Both the position numbers and the translations under genes were made by a program. Under the pieces are notes generated by a model. That model was not told the DNA's origin, made no database searches, and saw nothing but the letters and a program-made list of their open reading frames with translations. From contig NC_057815.1 in assembly GCF_910594005.1 (NCBI RefSeq), positions 66,788,052 to 66,852,051 on the forward strand: a DNA stretch of 64,000 nucleotides, written 5' to 3'. Below, in pieces: positions 1 through 10,108 of this stretch (the first letter of the stretch is position 1; every line of letters begins with the position of its first letter). The stretch is from Cervus elaphus (taxonomy: Eukaryota; Chordata; Mammalia; Artiodactyla; Cervidae).

Positions 1-1000
1 GATTTTAAAAACAAACGTTACACTACACCCAAGACAGTGAACTCCAAGTGGGCTAAACACAAAAAGAGACACACTTGTACACATCATAGTAAAAACCATT
101 GAAAGCCAAAGAGAAAATTTTGAAAGTGGCAAGAGAAAAAAACTTATGAGATGAAAGAGGACAACAATAAGATTAAGGTAAACAGCTCACTTCTCATTAG
201 AAACAATGGAGGCCAGAGGCAGTGGAATAATAAATCAAATGCACTGAATGAAAAAAAGTTTACCAACCACAATCTGTGACACCAGTAAAACTATCATTCA
301 AAATTATAGGCAAAAATAAAGACATTCCCAAATAACTAACAACTAAGATAATTTACCGATAGCAACCTCCCTTTCCAAAAACCCTAAAGACATACTAAAG
401 CCTTCTGGCTGAAAGGAAATGGCATTACAGAGTAATTCAAATCCATGTGAAAAGAAAAAGAGCATCAGTAAAGGCTATTACATAGGTAAAAATAAAGATA
501 GCATAAATATTTTTCTCTTAAAAGACAGTTATGTAAAACAATAACTTTAAAATTACATTACTGCATCTATGACATACAAAGATTTACTGTACAGAAAAAC
601 AACAGCCCAAAGTAAAAAGGAAAAATGGAGCTACATTGGAACAAAGTTTCTAAAGTTTACTGAAATAGTTAGTTTATAATGTGAAGTACTTGATTGTATA
701 TGTGTTTTTTTCTTCTTTTTTTTCTTTTGGCTACGCCATAGGCATGCAGAATCTTAGTTCCCTGATCAGGGATGAAACCTGTGCCCTCTGCATTGGCAGC
801 ACTGCCTTAACCACTGGACCACCAGGGAAGTCCCAGATTGTTTGCACATGAAGTAGATTATAATATGTATGTTATAATATGTAATGTGTAATAAAGATAT
901 ATATTTAATCCCCAAAACAACCACTAAGAAAATAACTTCCAAAGTTTATTAATAACAATATCAATAAAAAAGAACAAACCACTGATACATATCATAGCAT
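1..1000 (+). mobile_element. Old L1 (L1M-type) LINE fragment, split by a SINE
   Basis: The A-rich text with phrases such as 'ggaggccagaggcagtgg' and 'gacattcccaaataac' is characteristic of old mammalian L1 elements. L1-like sequence resumes after the SINE at 704-834 ('ccactaagaaaataac'), so I treat both parts as one fragment. It continues beyond the left edge of the window. No open frame survives. The exact subfamily and the right boundary are uncertain. Confidence 0.6.
704..834 (-). mobile_element. CHR-type tRNA-Glu SINE
   Basis: Read on the minus strand it starts 'gggacttccctggtggtcc' and runs through a degenerate tRNA-Glu-like A/B box region to 'gtagccaaaag' and an A-rich tail, seen here as T-rich sequence at 704-728. 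This is the cetartiodactyl CHR SINE layout. It sits inside an older L1. A short 'gattgt' lies near both flanks but is too weak to call a duplication. Confidence 0.85.
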
Positions 1001-1009
1001 TAATTAACC

Positions 1010-1312
1010 TCAAAAATATTGTGCTAACTGAAAGAAGCCAGAACAAAAGACAGCATATTATGTGATTCCATTTATATGAAATGTTCAGAAAAGGCAAATC
1101 ATGGGGCAGATAGATATTTGGTCACCTAGGACCTGAAGCAGAGGTTGACAGCTAATGAGAGCAAGAGATCTCTTTGGGGTAATTAAAAATGGTTTAAACT
1201 GGATTTTGGTGACAGTTGCACAACTGAGCAAATTTACTAAACAGCATTGAATAGCATACTTAAAATGGTTGAATTTTATCATATATATTATACCTCAATA
1301 AAGTTATTAAAA
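1010..1312 (+). mobile_element. L1M-type LINE 3' end
   Basis: It runs from 'gctaactgaaagaagcc' through 'gacagttgcacaactg' to 'tacttaaaatggttgaatt' and 'cctcaataaagttatt', the usual order at the 3' end of old L1 elements, closing with a polyadenylation-like AATAAA at about 1295. Non-coding and diverged. Confidence 0.75.
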
Positions 1313-1624
1313 TAACACAAATTTGTGATTCTTGACTCATCAAGGAAAAAATATAGAATTTTTTAATGCACTAAAAGGAATTAAGTCATTTAATTCAATA
1401 TCCTCATTTATACACATGGACTGAAATCTCTTGGGACAAGGTCTGAGCAAAGTGTTACTAAGTCAGAGATAGCAGGACATAATTCCTGTCCCTGAGGTGT
1501 TTGTATGAGGGAGAAAAACACGAAAACTAACAATAGCAAAATTGTACTGTTATTACACAGAATACTAGAATTTAAAGAAAGAACAGTTTACTAAAGGGTG
1601 GCGGGGGGTGGTGAGAAAGATGTT
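1313..1624. other. Stretch with no confident assignment
   Basis: AT-rich, no long frame. Positions 1480-1560 ('cctgtccctgaggtgtttg') resemble the inner part of an L2 read on the minus strand, but the match is too short for a separate entry. Confidence 0.4.
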
Positions 1625-2035
1625 CTGATTGCCACTAGATGGCAATATGCTCAGTTAAACGATTCTATTTCCCAGTCTCTCCTGTAGTTAAGTGAGGCTA
1701 TGTGATTAGTTCTGCTCAATGAGCTATAACTGAAATATTGTATAGGACTTACACTTAAAGGGATCACTGTTAGTTGGAGGAGGTGTCTTTCCTTCTCCTC
1801 TTCCTCATACCTGTTATCTGGAATTAGGACATGATGACCGGAGCTCATCAACCTTTTCTGTGAAGTGACCTTGAGAATGGAAGTCTCAAACCAAGGATGA
1901 CAGAAGAAACCTGGGTCCTTGATCATTTCAGCCCTGGACTACCTTTGTACTGTTTTATACGAGAAAATAAAACCTTATGTTTTAAACTATTGTTATTTTA
2001 GATTTATTATATGTAGCTGAACCTAATATTATTTA
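1625..2035 (+). mobile_element. MaLR-like (MLT1-type) LTR remnant
   Basis: The order 'tttcccagtctctcctg', 'ggccatgtgatt'-like text, 'gaccttgagaatggaag', 'cctgggtccttgat', 'agccctggactacc' and finally 'gaaaataaaaccttatgt' resembles an old mammalian LTR ending in a polyadenylation signal and a short U5. I recognise the pattern but not the subfamily. A non-LTR origin is possible. Confidence 0.45.
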
Positions 2036-2287
2036 ATTGAGGGGAGAGATATATAAGATTTCAAAAGAATATCGATCTATGTTTTGAAGGATGACAAGAA
2101 TTCTACAGAGGGAGAAGGAGAAGGAAAGGTCATTTGTGAAATTATACAATGAGAGAGCAAGGCACATTCAAAGAACACTGTATACTTCTGAAAAGCTGTA
2201 ACATAGAATTGCAGGGAAAACATGGCAGGAATATTCTCATCCTGTCCCCATTTCTCAATTGTGTCCTCTCAGCTCTTAGGAAGGATC

Positions 2288-2413
2288 TCAGAGAATTCTC
2301 TGGTGGTCCAGTGGTTAGGACTCCATGCTTTCACCGTCGAGGGTACAAGATCAATCCCTGGTGAGGGAACTGAGATCCCACAAGCTGTGTGGTGCAGTCC
2401 AAAAAAACCCCAA
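2288..2413 (+). mobile_element. CHR-type tRNA-Glu SINE
   Basis: 'aattctctggtggtccagtg' followed by the tRNA-like body and 'gggaactgagatcccacaag', ending in an A-rich tail at 2400-2413. It carries the RNA polymerase III box remnants usual for the family. The short frames that cross it (2149-2491) are by-products of the SINE. Confidence 0.88.
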
Positions 2414-2529
2414 AAATCTCAGAAAGCCAGATTGGGCATGGCTACAGTCCATTTTATGATCCCAGGACTCTCTGAAACTTCTTTGTTATAAATACTTTTG
2501 ACTATGATTTGTCTGCTCGATTCTTTTCT

Positions 2530-2660
2530 TCCTGCTACATTTTAAGCAACATAAGGTTAAAGGACCATATCTGTTTTATTCACCACTGAATTTCCAGTAA
2601 AGGGCTTGGTATAAAGCAAGGTGCTCAGTAAAGGTTTTCGACTAGATGAATGAATTAACT
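2530..2660 (+). mobile_element. L2 LINE 3' end
   Basis: 'aaaggaccatatctgtttta', 'ttcaccactgaatttccag' and 'gtgctcagtaaaggtttt', then 'gatgaatgaatt', follow the 3' terminus of L2 with its terminal TGAATGAAT-like repeats. Confidence 0.65.
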
Positions 2661-3029
2661 AGTGGGTAAGTTAAAAGAAAGCTTTTATTGGAATTCAACA
2701 GTTTAATAAGTTCTTACCAAATTTAGGAAAACTGTTTCGGTGTTAGTTCTCCTTAATTCTATACACAAGAAAGCCCATTTTTATCGTAGTTATCTATTTC
2801 TTTATACTGTCTGCCAAATGTAATCAGATTGCACATTATATTACTGCATTTCACAGTTGTGTACGTTATCATTTCGTCTCAGAAAATATTTCAATTTAAA
2901 GATGAAATGCAGGAGCACTCTTATTTCTAGGAATCTGCCACAAGGATCTCAATATCAAAAAGGCTTCCACAGATAACAGATCTTTCCATGTAAAAGGTTA
3001 ATACCACCTCTTCTCTTACCTGTAAATGA

Positions 3030-3108
3030 AATGCAGAGATTCCTGATACCTAGAACAAAGTCAAGCACAAAGTATGTACTTTGAAAATATTTGCTGAATA
3101 AACACGGT
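3030..3108 (+). mobile_element. L2 LINE 3' tail, short
   Basis: 'gatacctagaacaaagtcaag' then 'aagtatgtactttgaaaata' and 'tgctgaataaa' follow the last 80 bases of L2. The flanks (2661-3029 and 3109-3475) hold nothing I can assign. Confidence 0.45.
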
Positions 3109-3475
3109 TTCATAACCACATAATACAATGACTTTAAATTATCACACAACTCTAAAGCAAAATTATAATTTGCTGGAAATGGGTTGCTGTGGCCAGACTT
3201 ACTATACCAAACTATAAAAAACAGTGATCAGGCATTTCTAGAGAGACTATGAATCAACAGTGCTCAGAGAGCCCCTCTTTAATGTTTACAAGAGGCTAGG
3301 TTTGCAATGCAAAAATATAAACCAAATTTTATCTTCTTAGATAAGGCCTGTGACACAGTAAAAAAAAATAGTGGCACTCCCTTTAAAAAGTACAAGTGCC
3401 ATATTACCCATCACATTTAGGTGGAAAGAGACAGCCAGAAGAGGATTATGGTCACAACACCCAATAGCTTTACTG

Positions 3476-3516
3476 ATTTTTATTTATTTATTTATTCTTA
3501 TTTTATTTTATTTAGA
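3476..3516. repeat. (ATTT)n simple repeat
   Basis: A run of ATTT/TTTTA units at 3476-3516, next to a MIR fragment. Likely length-polymorphic. Confidence 0.85.
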
Positions 3517-3655
3517 AGAGAAAACTAAGGCACAGGTAAAGGACAAGACTACCCTAGAAATACATGGCAAGTCAGGGTTGTGGACAGGTGCCCTGAACAA
3601 AACCCAGATCTCCTGCCCTTAAACTGGAGACTTCCCATTGTATCACCTTGCTACC
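3515..3655 (-). mobile_element. MIR SINE
   Basis: 'gaagagaaaactaaggcaca' followed by text matching the 'gtcacacagcaagtcag' and 'cccagatctcctg' order is a MIR read from its reverse strand. Strongly diverged. Confidence 0.6.
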
Positions 3656-4004
3656 ATCCTCTGGATAGACAGATAATCAAACAATTAGATGGAAAGACAA
3701 ATGAACAAATAAGGCATATGACAATGCAGTTCCAGAAATGCCCTTCTGCCCTTTTGCTGGTCCTATATCTTTCTTGGCATTTTGGATCCATCTGTCACGA
3801 AACACAGGATACTAAGGAAATATAAAAGAAATGCAGGTATTTGAAGAACTCATTCAGTCAAAGTGTAATCAGAATATGTTAATTCTCTGAGGCAAACCCA
3901 TGAAGCCCACTATATTGGGAATTCTCAACAGCAAGTTTATAGCACCCAAAGTTATTACCTTTCCTGGGGAAGTAATAAGTGCAAAAGTATTGCCGAGCAA
4001 TTTC

Positions 4005-4205
4005 ATATAACGAATGGTTAAGAACATAGGTTTTTAAGGCACAGCAGCTGTGAAGCCTTGGATGGCTTACTTGTTTCCTCATCTGCATAAGGAAATACTA
4101 GAAGTAATTACATTCTAGGATTGTTGAGGGGATTAAATGAGACAACACATGTTTTACCAGAACACATGTAAACACCTAACAAATGGTGGCTTTATCATTA
4201 TTTCA
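4005..4205 (+). mobile_element. MIR SINE
   Basis: 'ggttaagaacataggttttt', 'cttgtttcctcatctgca', 'attgttgaggggattaaatg' and 'aaacacctaacaaatggtgg' occur in consensus MIR order. Confidence 0.75.
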
Positions 4206-4351
4206 TCTGAGGAAACATCCTCATCACACACGATTTTCAATGACCTGGGATCCATAATGTCCGTAGGTTTCCCCAGGACTGTAGACTGTCCTCCTCCCAG
4301 GTGTACGGTTTTAGATCTTACTCAAAAGAGTAAGAGGTGTACTAGTCAACT

Positions 4352-4596
4352 TGAGGCTACTTGCTGTACCGTGCTAAATCGCTTCAGTTGTGTCCAACTC
4401 TTTGAGACCCCAAGGACTGTACCAGGCTCCTCTGTCCATGGGATTCTCCAGGCAAGAATACTGGGGTGGGTTGCCATTTCCTTCTCCCAGGGGATCTTCC
4501 TGCCCCAGGGACTGAACCCCTCATCTCTTACATCTACCTGCTTTGTCAGGCGGATTCTTTACCACTAGTGCCACCTGGGGAGTGAGGCTACCTGCT
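4352..4596 (-). mobile_element. Bov-tA SINE with target-site duplication
   Basis: The SINE body is 4366-4582. On the minus strand it begins with the tRNA-like head ('ccaggtggcactagtggtaa') and ends in the Bov-A tail with the 'gtccaactctttgagacccc' motif. The flanks carry a 14-base duplication, tgaggctacttgct at 4352-4365 and tgaggctacctgct at 4583-4596, differing at one base. That fixes both ends. Ruminant-specific family. Confidence 0.93.
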
Positions 4597-4647
4597 ATAA
4601 GAAGGCAATTATCTCTTCATTTATAAAATGGAAACTATCACCAAACC

Positions 4648-5795
4648 GTGGAAAATTCTTAGAGATGGGAATACCAGCCCATCTTACCTGTCTCCTGAGA
4701 AACCTGTATGTGAGTCAAGAAGCAACAGTTAGAACTAGACATGGAAAAACAGACTGGTTCCAAATTGGGAAAGGAGTACGTCAAGGCTGTATGTTGTCAC
4801 CCTGCTCATTTAACTTATATGCAGAGTACATCACGTGAAATGCTGGGCTGGATGAAGCACAAGCTGCAATCAAGACTGCTGGGAGAAATATCAACCACCT
4901 CAGATATGCAGTTGATATCACCCTTATGGAAGAAAGTGAAGAGGAACTAAAGAGTGATAAAATTGAAAGAGAAGAGTGAAAAATCTGGCTTAAAACTCAA
5001 CATTCAGAAAACTAAGATCATGGCACCTGGTCCCATCACTTCATGGCAAACAGATGGGGAAACAGAGGAAACAGTAGCTGACTTTATTTTCCTGGGCTCC
5101 AGAATCAATGCAGATGGTGACTTCAGGCATGAAATTAAAAGATGCTCACTGGGAGGGGGGGATCGGGATGGGGAATACATGTAAAACCATGGCTGATTCA
5201 TGTCAATGCATGACAAAACCCATTACAATATAAAATAAATAAATAAATAAAAGATGCTTGCTTCCTGGAAGAAAAGTTATGACAAACCTAGACAGCATAT
5301 TGAAAAGCAGAGACATTACTTTGCCAACAAAGGTCCATCTAGGCAAAGCTATGGTTTTTCCAGTAGTCATGTATGGATGTGAGAGTTGGACTATAAAGAA
5401 GGCTGAGCACAGAAGAACTGATGCTTCTGAACTGTGGTGTTGGAGAAGACTCTTGAGAGTCCCTTGGACTGCAAGGAGATCAAAACTAGTCCATCCTGAA
5501 GAAAATCAACCCTGAATATTTATTGGAAGGACTGATGGTGAAGCTAAAGCTCCAATACTCTGGCCACCTGATGCAAAGAGCTGATTCATTGGAAAAGACC
5601 CTGATGCTGGGAAAGATTGAAGGCAGAAGAAGGGGATGACAGAGTATGAGATGGTTGGATAGCATCACCAGCTCAATAGACATGAGTTTAAGCAAGCTGT
5701 GGGAGATGGTGAGAGACAGGGAGGCCTGGCGTGCTGCAGTCTATGGGGTTGCAAAGAGTTCAATCACGACTGAGTGACTGAACAGCAACCATTTA
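4648..5795 (+). mobile_element. BovB (RTE) LINE, 5'-truncated
   Basis: Covers the C-terminal part of the reverse transcriptase and the 3' terminal region of BovB, ending 'gggttgcaaagagttcaatc' and 'gagtgactgaac'. The frame is broken, with pieces at 4741-4950, 4954-5184 and 5258-5515. The catalytic box reads YAVD at 4905-4916 instead of YADD. An L1 tail is inserted at 5147-5248. No target duplication was found. Confidence 0.92.
5137..5258 (+). mobile_element. Ruminant L1 3' tail inserted in BovB
   Basis: About 100 bases of L1 3' UTR ('gggatcgggatggggaatac', 'ggctgattcatgtcaatgc') plus a TAAA-rich tail. The flanks carry a perfect 10-base duplication aaaagatgct at 5137-5146 and 5249-5258. It is a severely 5'-truncated, target-primed L1 insertion younger than the BovB it splits. 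Confidence 0.9.
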
Positions 5796-5809
5796 ATATA
5801 AAAAGAATT

Positions 5810-6200
5810 GTTATGCAGATGAATAGGGAGCCATGAAGGATTATAGTAACAAAGTGACATAATCCTATCTGTGTTTTAGAACAATATTTCATGAGAAGAT
5901 GGATGATGGACTGGCAGAAGAGAAACAGAAGGTCTGAACTAGAAAGAGCCGAAATAGAAAAGAAGGAAAGAATATAGGAAATACTTTTTAGACTTATAAC
6001 TGACAGGATTTAGAAGCTCTCTTGTAAACTGTATGCAGCACTTGATGTAGGGGAAATAAGAGGTTTCTAAGGTAAGTAATGAAATATAGCATTCAATTTT
6101 GAACAAGCAGAGGCTGAGATGGCCAATAAACAACTGGGAATCTGGAAATATTGATCTGAGGGCCTATGACTGCTATGAACTAACTACCCACCAACGATTA
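5810..6200 (-). mobile_element. L2 LINE fragment
   Basis: 'gggagccatgaaggatt', 'gtgacataatcctatctg', 'gaggctgagatggcc' and 'gaatctggaaatattgatct' follow the inner L2 sequence read on the minus strand. Coding capacity is gone. Confidence 0.6.
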
Positions 6201-6409
6201 TGTCCATTTGCTTAGAGTTCAGCAGAAGTAGTCCAGCAGGGGTATAAAGGCAGTAAGGAATGAAGGAATGTGGAGGCAGAATAACAGCATGGCAGAATAT
6301 GCTGTCAGATATATTTCACAGCAGAAATGGGTGCCCATAAAGCATGTCTTTAGAACTTTCTCAGTTGCTAAAGAAGCAGGCCTGTTTGGCTCCCAATATG
6401 CTTGCTTGC

Positions 6410-6572
6410 TTTCTTCTTTTCATCAATAAATCCTCACTAGGTCTTTATTTTATACCAGGCATTATTATCCCATATACCAGCAGTAGGGATGTGAAGATGA
6501 ATAAGTTATGGTACAAGCCCTTAAGGACACTGGAGCTAGCAAAGAAGGGGAACAAATAAAGAGTCAAACAAG
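6410..6572 (-). mobile_element. L2 LINE 3' end
   Basis: Reverse-strand L2 terminus: 'tcaataaatcctcactaggt', 'taccaggcattattat', 'aagatgaataagttat', 'cccttaaggacactggagc' and 'aaataaagagtcaaac' in order. Confidence 0.6.
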
Positions 6573-6654
6573 AATATCCATGTGTTATGGTAGAGAGGAG
6601 CATGGGGATCTAAAGAACCTAACTCCATGTACCCTTTCTCCAGGATATCTTCCC

Positions 6655-6822
6655 TGAATATTATATTAGCTAATGTTTATGAAGTACTTAAATATGAGAG
6701 GAATTTTTCTTGGAGTTTTACATGTTACATGTTCTTTAATTTTCACATCTACCTTATGAAGTAGGTATTATTTACTAACTCCATCTTACCCATGAGAAAA
6801 CTGGACAGCTTATAATGAACTC
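6655..6822 (-). mobile_element. MIR SINE
   Basis: 'aatgtttatgaagtacttaa', 'ttaattttcacatctacctt', 'atgaagtaggtattattta' and 'catgagaaaactggaca' are the reverse-strand MIR 3' half. Confidence 0.7.
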
Positions 6823-6914
6823 TCCTCTGAGTTCTCCCTGTCCTCCCAAAGCAGTCTATGTCACTACACAGGACTTTGTATCCTTGGTTTTTTAAAAAAA
6901 TACCCCGTAAGGAC

Positions 6915-7012
6915 AAAGCTATAATTTACTCATGTCTTTATCTCCCACAAGGCCCAACAAAGGACCAAGTATATGCCACAGGTATTCAGTATTCGCTGAA
7001 CATCAAAATGAC
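6915..7012 (+). mobile_element. L2 LINE 3' tail
   Basis: 'tcatgtctttatctcccaca', 'ggaccaagtatatgccacag' and 'ttcagtattcgctgaac' resemble the last 100 bases of L2. Diverged. Confidence 0.45.
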
Positions 7013-7112
7013 TGTTATGAAGTCATTTCATTGTGTAAGTTTTACATTATATCCTTTATAATGTAAATCATTCTACAGCAATCATTTCCTGTGCATTGAT
7101 AGAGCAATGAAT

Positions 7113-7481
7113 AAAGAAGATGTGGTACATGAAGAATTCATTTGCCGGGCAGCAATGGAGAAACAGACATAGAGAACAGACTTATGGACATGGAGAGGGG
7201 AGGAGAGGGTGAGATGTATGGAGAGAGTAACATGGAAACTTACATTACCATACGTAAAATACATAGTCAATGGGAAGTTGCTATATGTCTCAGGAAACTC
7301 AAACAGGGGCTCTGTATCAACCTAGAGGGGTGGGATGGGGAGGGAGATGGGAGGGAGGTTCAAGAGGGAGGGGACATATGTACATCTATAGCTGATTCAT
7401 GTTGAAGCTTGACAGAAAACAACAAAATTCTGTAAAGCAATTATCCTTCAATTTAAAAAAATAAAAAAAGAAGATGTGGTA
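7113..7481 (+). mobile_element. Ruminant L1 tail nested in L1, with target duplication
   Basis: The insertion is 7128-7466. It runs through the GGGA-rich section near 7327-7376 to 'gctgattcatgttgaagc', 'ctgtaaagcaattatcc' and a T/A-rich tail. The 15-base duplication aaagaagatgtggta flanks it exactly at 7113-7127 and 7467-7481. 5'-truncated and non-coding. Confidence 0.93.
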
Positions 7482-7744
7482 TACACACACACACAAGCAC
7501 GCACACGCACAATGGAATATTACTCAGCCATAAAAAGAATGAAAAACCAGCCTATGTAGCAACATGGATGGATCTAGAGACTGTCATACTGACTGAAGTA
7601 AGTGACACAGAGGACAAATATTGTATGATATCACTTATTACATGCAATCTAAAAAAAATGGTATAAACGAACTTACTCACGAAACAGGTTATCAGGGGGG
7701 AAAGGAGGGAGGCAAACTGGGAGACTGGGACTGACATACACACG

Positions 7745-8076
7745 CTGTGCTGTGCTTAGTCGCTCAGTCGTGTCCGACTCTTTGCAACCCCATGGACTGT
7801 AGTCCACCAGGCCCTGCTGTCTGTGGGGATTCTACAGGCAAGAATACTAGAGTGGGTTGCCGTGTCCTCCTCCATAGGGTCTTCCCAATCCAGAGATTAA
7901 ACCCAGGTCTCCTGCATTGCAGGAGGATTCTTTACCATCTGTCACCAGGGAAGCCCAAGAATACTGGAGTGGGTAGCCTACCCCTTCTCCAGGGGAACTT
8001 CCTGACCCAGGAATGGAACCGGGGTCTTCTGCATTGCAGGCAGATTCTTTACCAGCTGAGCTACCCGGGAAGCCCC
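7745..8076 (-). mobile_element. Bov-tA SINE, extended (two head/tail segments)
   Basis: On the minus strand there is a tRNA-like head ('ggcttcccgggtagctcagc') and Bov-A segment, then a second head-like segment ('gggcttccctggtgacag') and a full Bov-A tail ending at 'gactgagcgactaagcacag'. A plain Bov-tA is about 210 bases, whereas this is about 330. Flanking 'catacacac' and 'catatacacac' are a probable target duplication. Confidence 0.85.
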
Positions 8077-8394
8077 ATATACACACTACTATATATAAAA
8101 TAGATAATAAGAACCTACTGTATAGCACAGGGAACTCTACCAAGACTCTGTAATGACCTATATGAGAAAAGTATCTAAAAGAGAGTGGATGGATGGATGT
8201 ATATTTATAACTGATTCACTTTGCTGTAAATCAGAAAGTAACACAACATTGCAAATCAACTTTGCATAACAGTGTAAATGCACTTAATGCTACAAAATTG
8301 TATACTTAAAAATAGTTAAAATGGCACATTTTATGATATGTATTTATCACCACAAACAAAAAACCCCTCCAGTGTTTTAAGTCCAATAATTTGT

Positions 8395-8530
8395 TTGTCA
8401 AAAACCATTTCTTATTTATTCAGTCGATTCATAGTAAGCATTTACTCTAAGTCAATTACTGGTGCCAGGTACAGACTAAACAGAAATAAACCATACACAG
8501 ACCCTACCATCAAGCTTATTGTGGCAAAAC
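8395..8530 (-). mobile_element. L2 LINE 3' end
   Basis: 'ttatttattcagtcgattca', 'ggtgccaggtacagac' and 'cagaccctaccatcaagctt' fit the reverse-strand L2 terminus. Confidence 0.55.
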
Positions 8531-9420
8531 CATAAAAGTTGTCTATTGTTTAAGATGATCTATATTCTCTTCAGACATTACACCCAGATATCAATGTGTG
8601 CCTTCTGACTATTCAAACACTCAACAGGAATAAACCATCAGTTGAAAGAATAAATGAATGAATGATGGATACTGTGAACCTTAGACAAGGCATTGCTCTG
8701 GCCACTAGGACACTCAGGGTTGAACCAAACCTTAGTAGTAAGCAAGAACTTCTGGCTTCACTTATTCTGTTTTCCTTATTTCCCCCTTCATTATGAATCT
8801 CTTTATTTACTTTTGATCCTATTGTATTATGCATATTTTAAAAACTAATTCCCTTTAGGGAAAAAAAAGTTGAGTATGTAGTATTAAATCAATCAAACTT
8901 TGATGAGATGATGTGATGTGATCAGTCTCCTTCGTCAAGATGCTCTGCTGAAGATCTAGAGACAAACCAGACCCCGCTTGCAAGTCAGCAGTGCAGCACT
9001 CAACTGCTCTGCCGCTGAGCTCTACTCAAGGAATTCTTTGCTGGAGGAACTATTTTGCTTCAAAGATGCCAAGGCCCCATTCTTGAAAACACCCCACTTT
9101 AAGTTTTCGGCCCCTGCACTGATGGACAGGGAGGCTCTGGAACTAGACAGACCATATGGTCCAGGCTCTTATCTCTGTCCCTGACCTATCAGTGACAAAC
9201 CTCTTAGGATCTCCAATCTACTCCTCTCTACCCACTTCTTGTGGCTACTCTGAATATTCAAAGGGAAAGCAGAGGAGAAGACATTTCCTAAACTGTAGAG
9301 TACTACAGCACAGTAAGGTGTTGAGGAAAAAGGGGTTCATCATTTGTAATACAAGGCAAGGATGGCTGACCAAAATTTAGGCAACCAGTCTCGTAGGCAC
9401 TGGACTTAAAACACTGGAGG
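8531..9420. other. Unassigned, apparently single-copy DNA
   Basis: No repeat family recognised apart from possible MIR traces near 8680. The longest open stretches (68 and 74 codons at 8978-9184 and 9156-9380) show no family resemblance, no splice context that I trust and no Kozak-supported start. I do not call a gene. Confidence 0.4.
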
Positions 9421-9421
9421 G

Positions 9422-9715
9422 GTTTTTTGTTTGTGGTGATAAATATATATCATAAAATGTGCCATTTTAGCTATTTTTAAGTATACAATTTTATAGCATT
9501 AAGTGCACTTACAATGTTATACAAATCACCAACATTTATCTCCAGAACATCTCCATCTTCCCCATCTGAAACTCTGTACCCATTAGATACTAACTCCTCA
9601 TTTTCTCCACTTCCCAGCAACCACCATTCTATTTTCTATTTACTAAAGCACAATGTTTTCAAGATTTATCCATGTTACAGCATGAAAATACTAGTTTTTA
9701 AAATATTCCAGACTT
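9422..9715 (-). mobile_element. L1M-type LINE 3' end
   Basis: 'aaatgtgccattttagctat', 'ttaagtatacaattttatag', 'gaaactctgtacccattag' and 'cagcaaccaccattctattt' are the minus-strand 3' UTR of an old L1. Confidence 0.78.
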
Positions 9716-10108
9716 TTAATTTCAGATAAAATTGATCAAAAACTATAAGACTGACCACCATTTACTTAGCTTTTCAAGATAAACTCAAAAGTTCACTGTA
9801 GGAATTTTTTCCTTCCAGTTCCATTGAGATCTCCAAATTGATCTGCACTCTTGCACAAATATTTCCAACTACATATCATTTGGATGGAGTAACCTGCTAC
9901 TCTGAAAATAAATTCCAACATGTTCATTAGGAAGCAAAATGACCCTTAATAAAAAATGCAATATTATATAAAAGTTTGGATAAAGAAGACTAATGTTTAG
10001 AAGGAGATACTGATCTGCTTTGATATTACCAAACATTTTTAGGAAGGAGGTCAAATATATATCTGTCTGTTTTTCATAATATGCCTATTAATATAAATAT
10101 TTGCTATT
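9716..10108. other. Unassigned AT-rich DNA
   Basis: Nothing recognisable on either strand. Short frames only. Confidence 0.4.

Larger units (their letters stand above)
7088..8350 (+). mobile_element. L1 3' region, host of two later insertions
   Basis: Three pieces of one L1 3' region: 7088-7127, 7482-7744 ('caatggaatattactcagcc') and 8077-8350 ('gaacctactgtatagcacag', 'gattcactttgctgtaaatc'). The gaps are filled by a second L1 tail and by a Bov-tA. Joining the pieces gives continuous L1 text, so this is the oldest layer of the nest. Confidence 0.85.

Noticed and set aside
2288..2413. tRNA genes at CHR and Bov-tA heads
   Set aside because: The tRNA-Glu-like A and B box text belongs to SINEs. 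Cloverleaf pairing is degenerate and A-rich tails follow.
4137..4568. 143-codon open frame, + strand
   Set aside because: It spans a MIR and a Bov-tA SINE. The second half is the SINE read in reverse.
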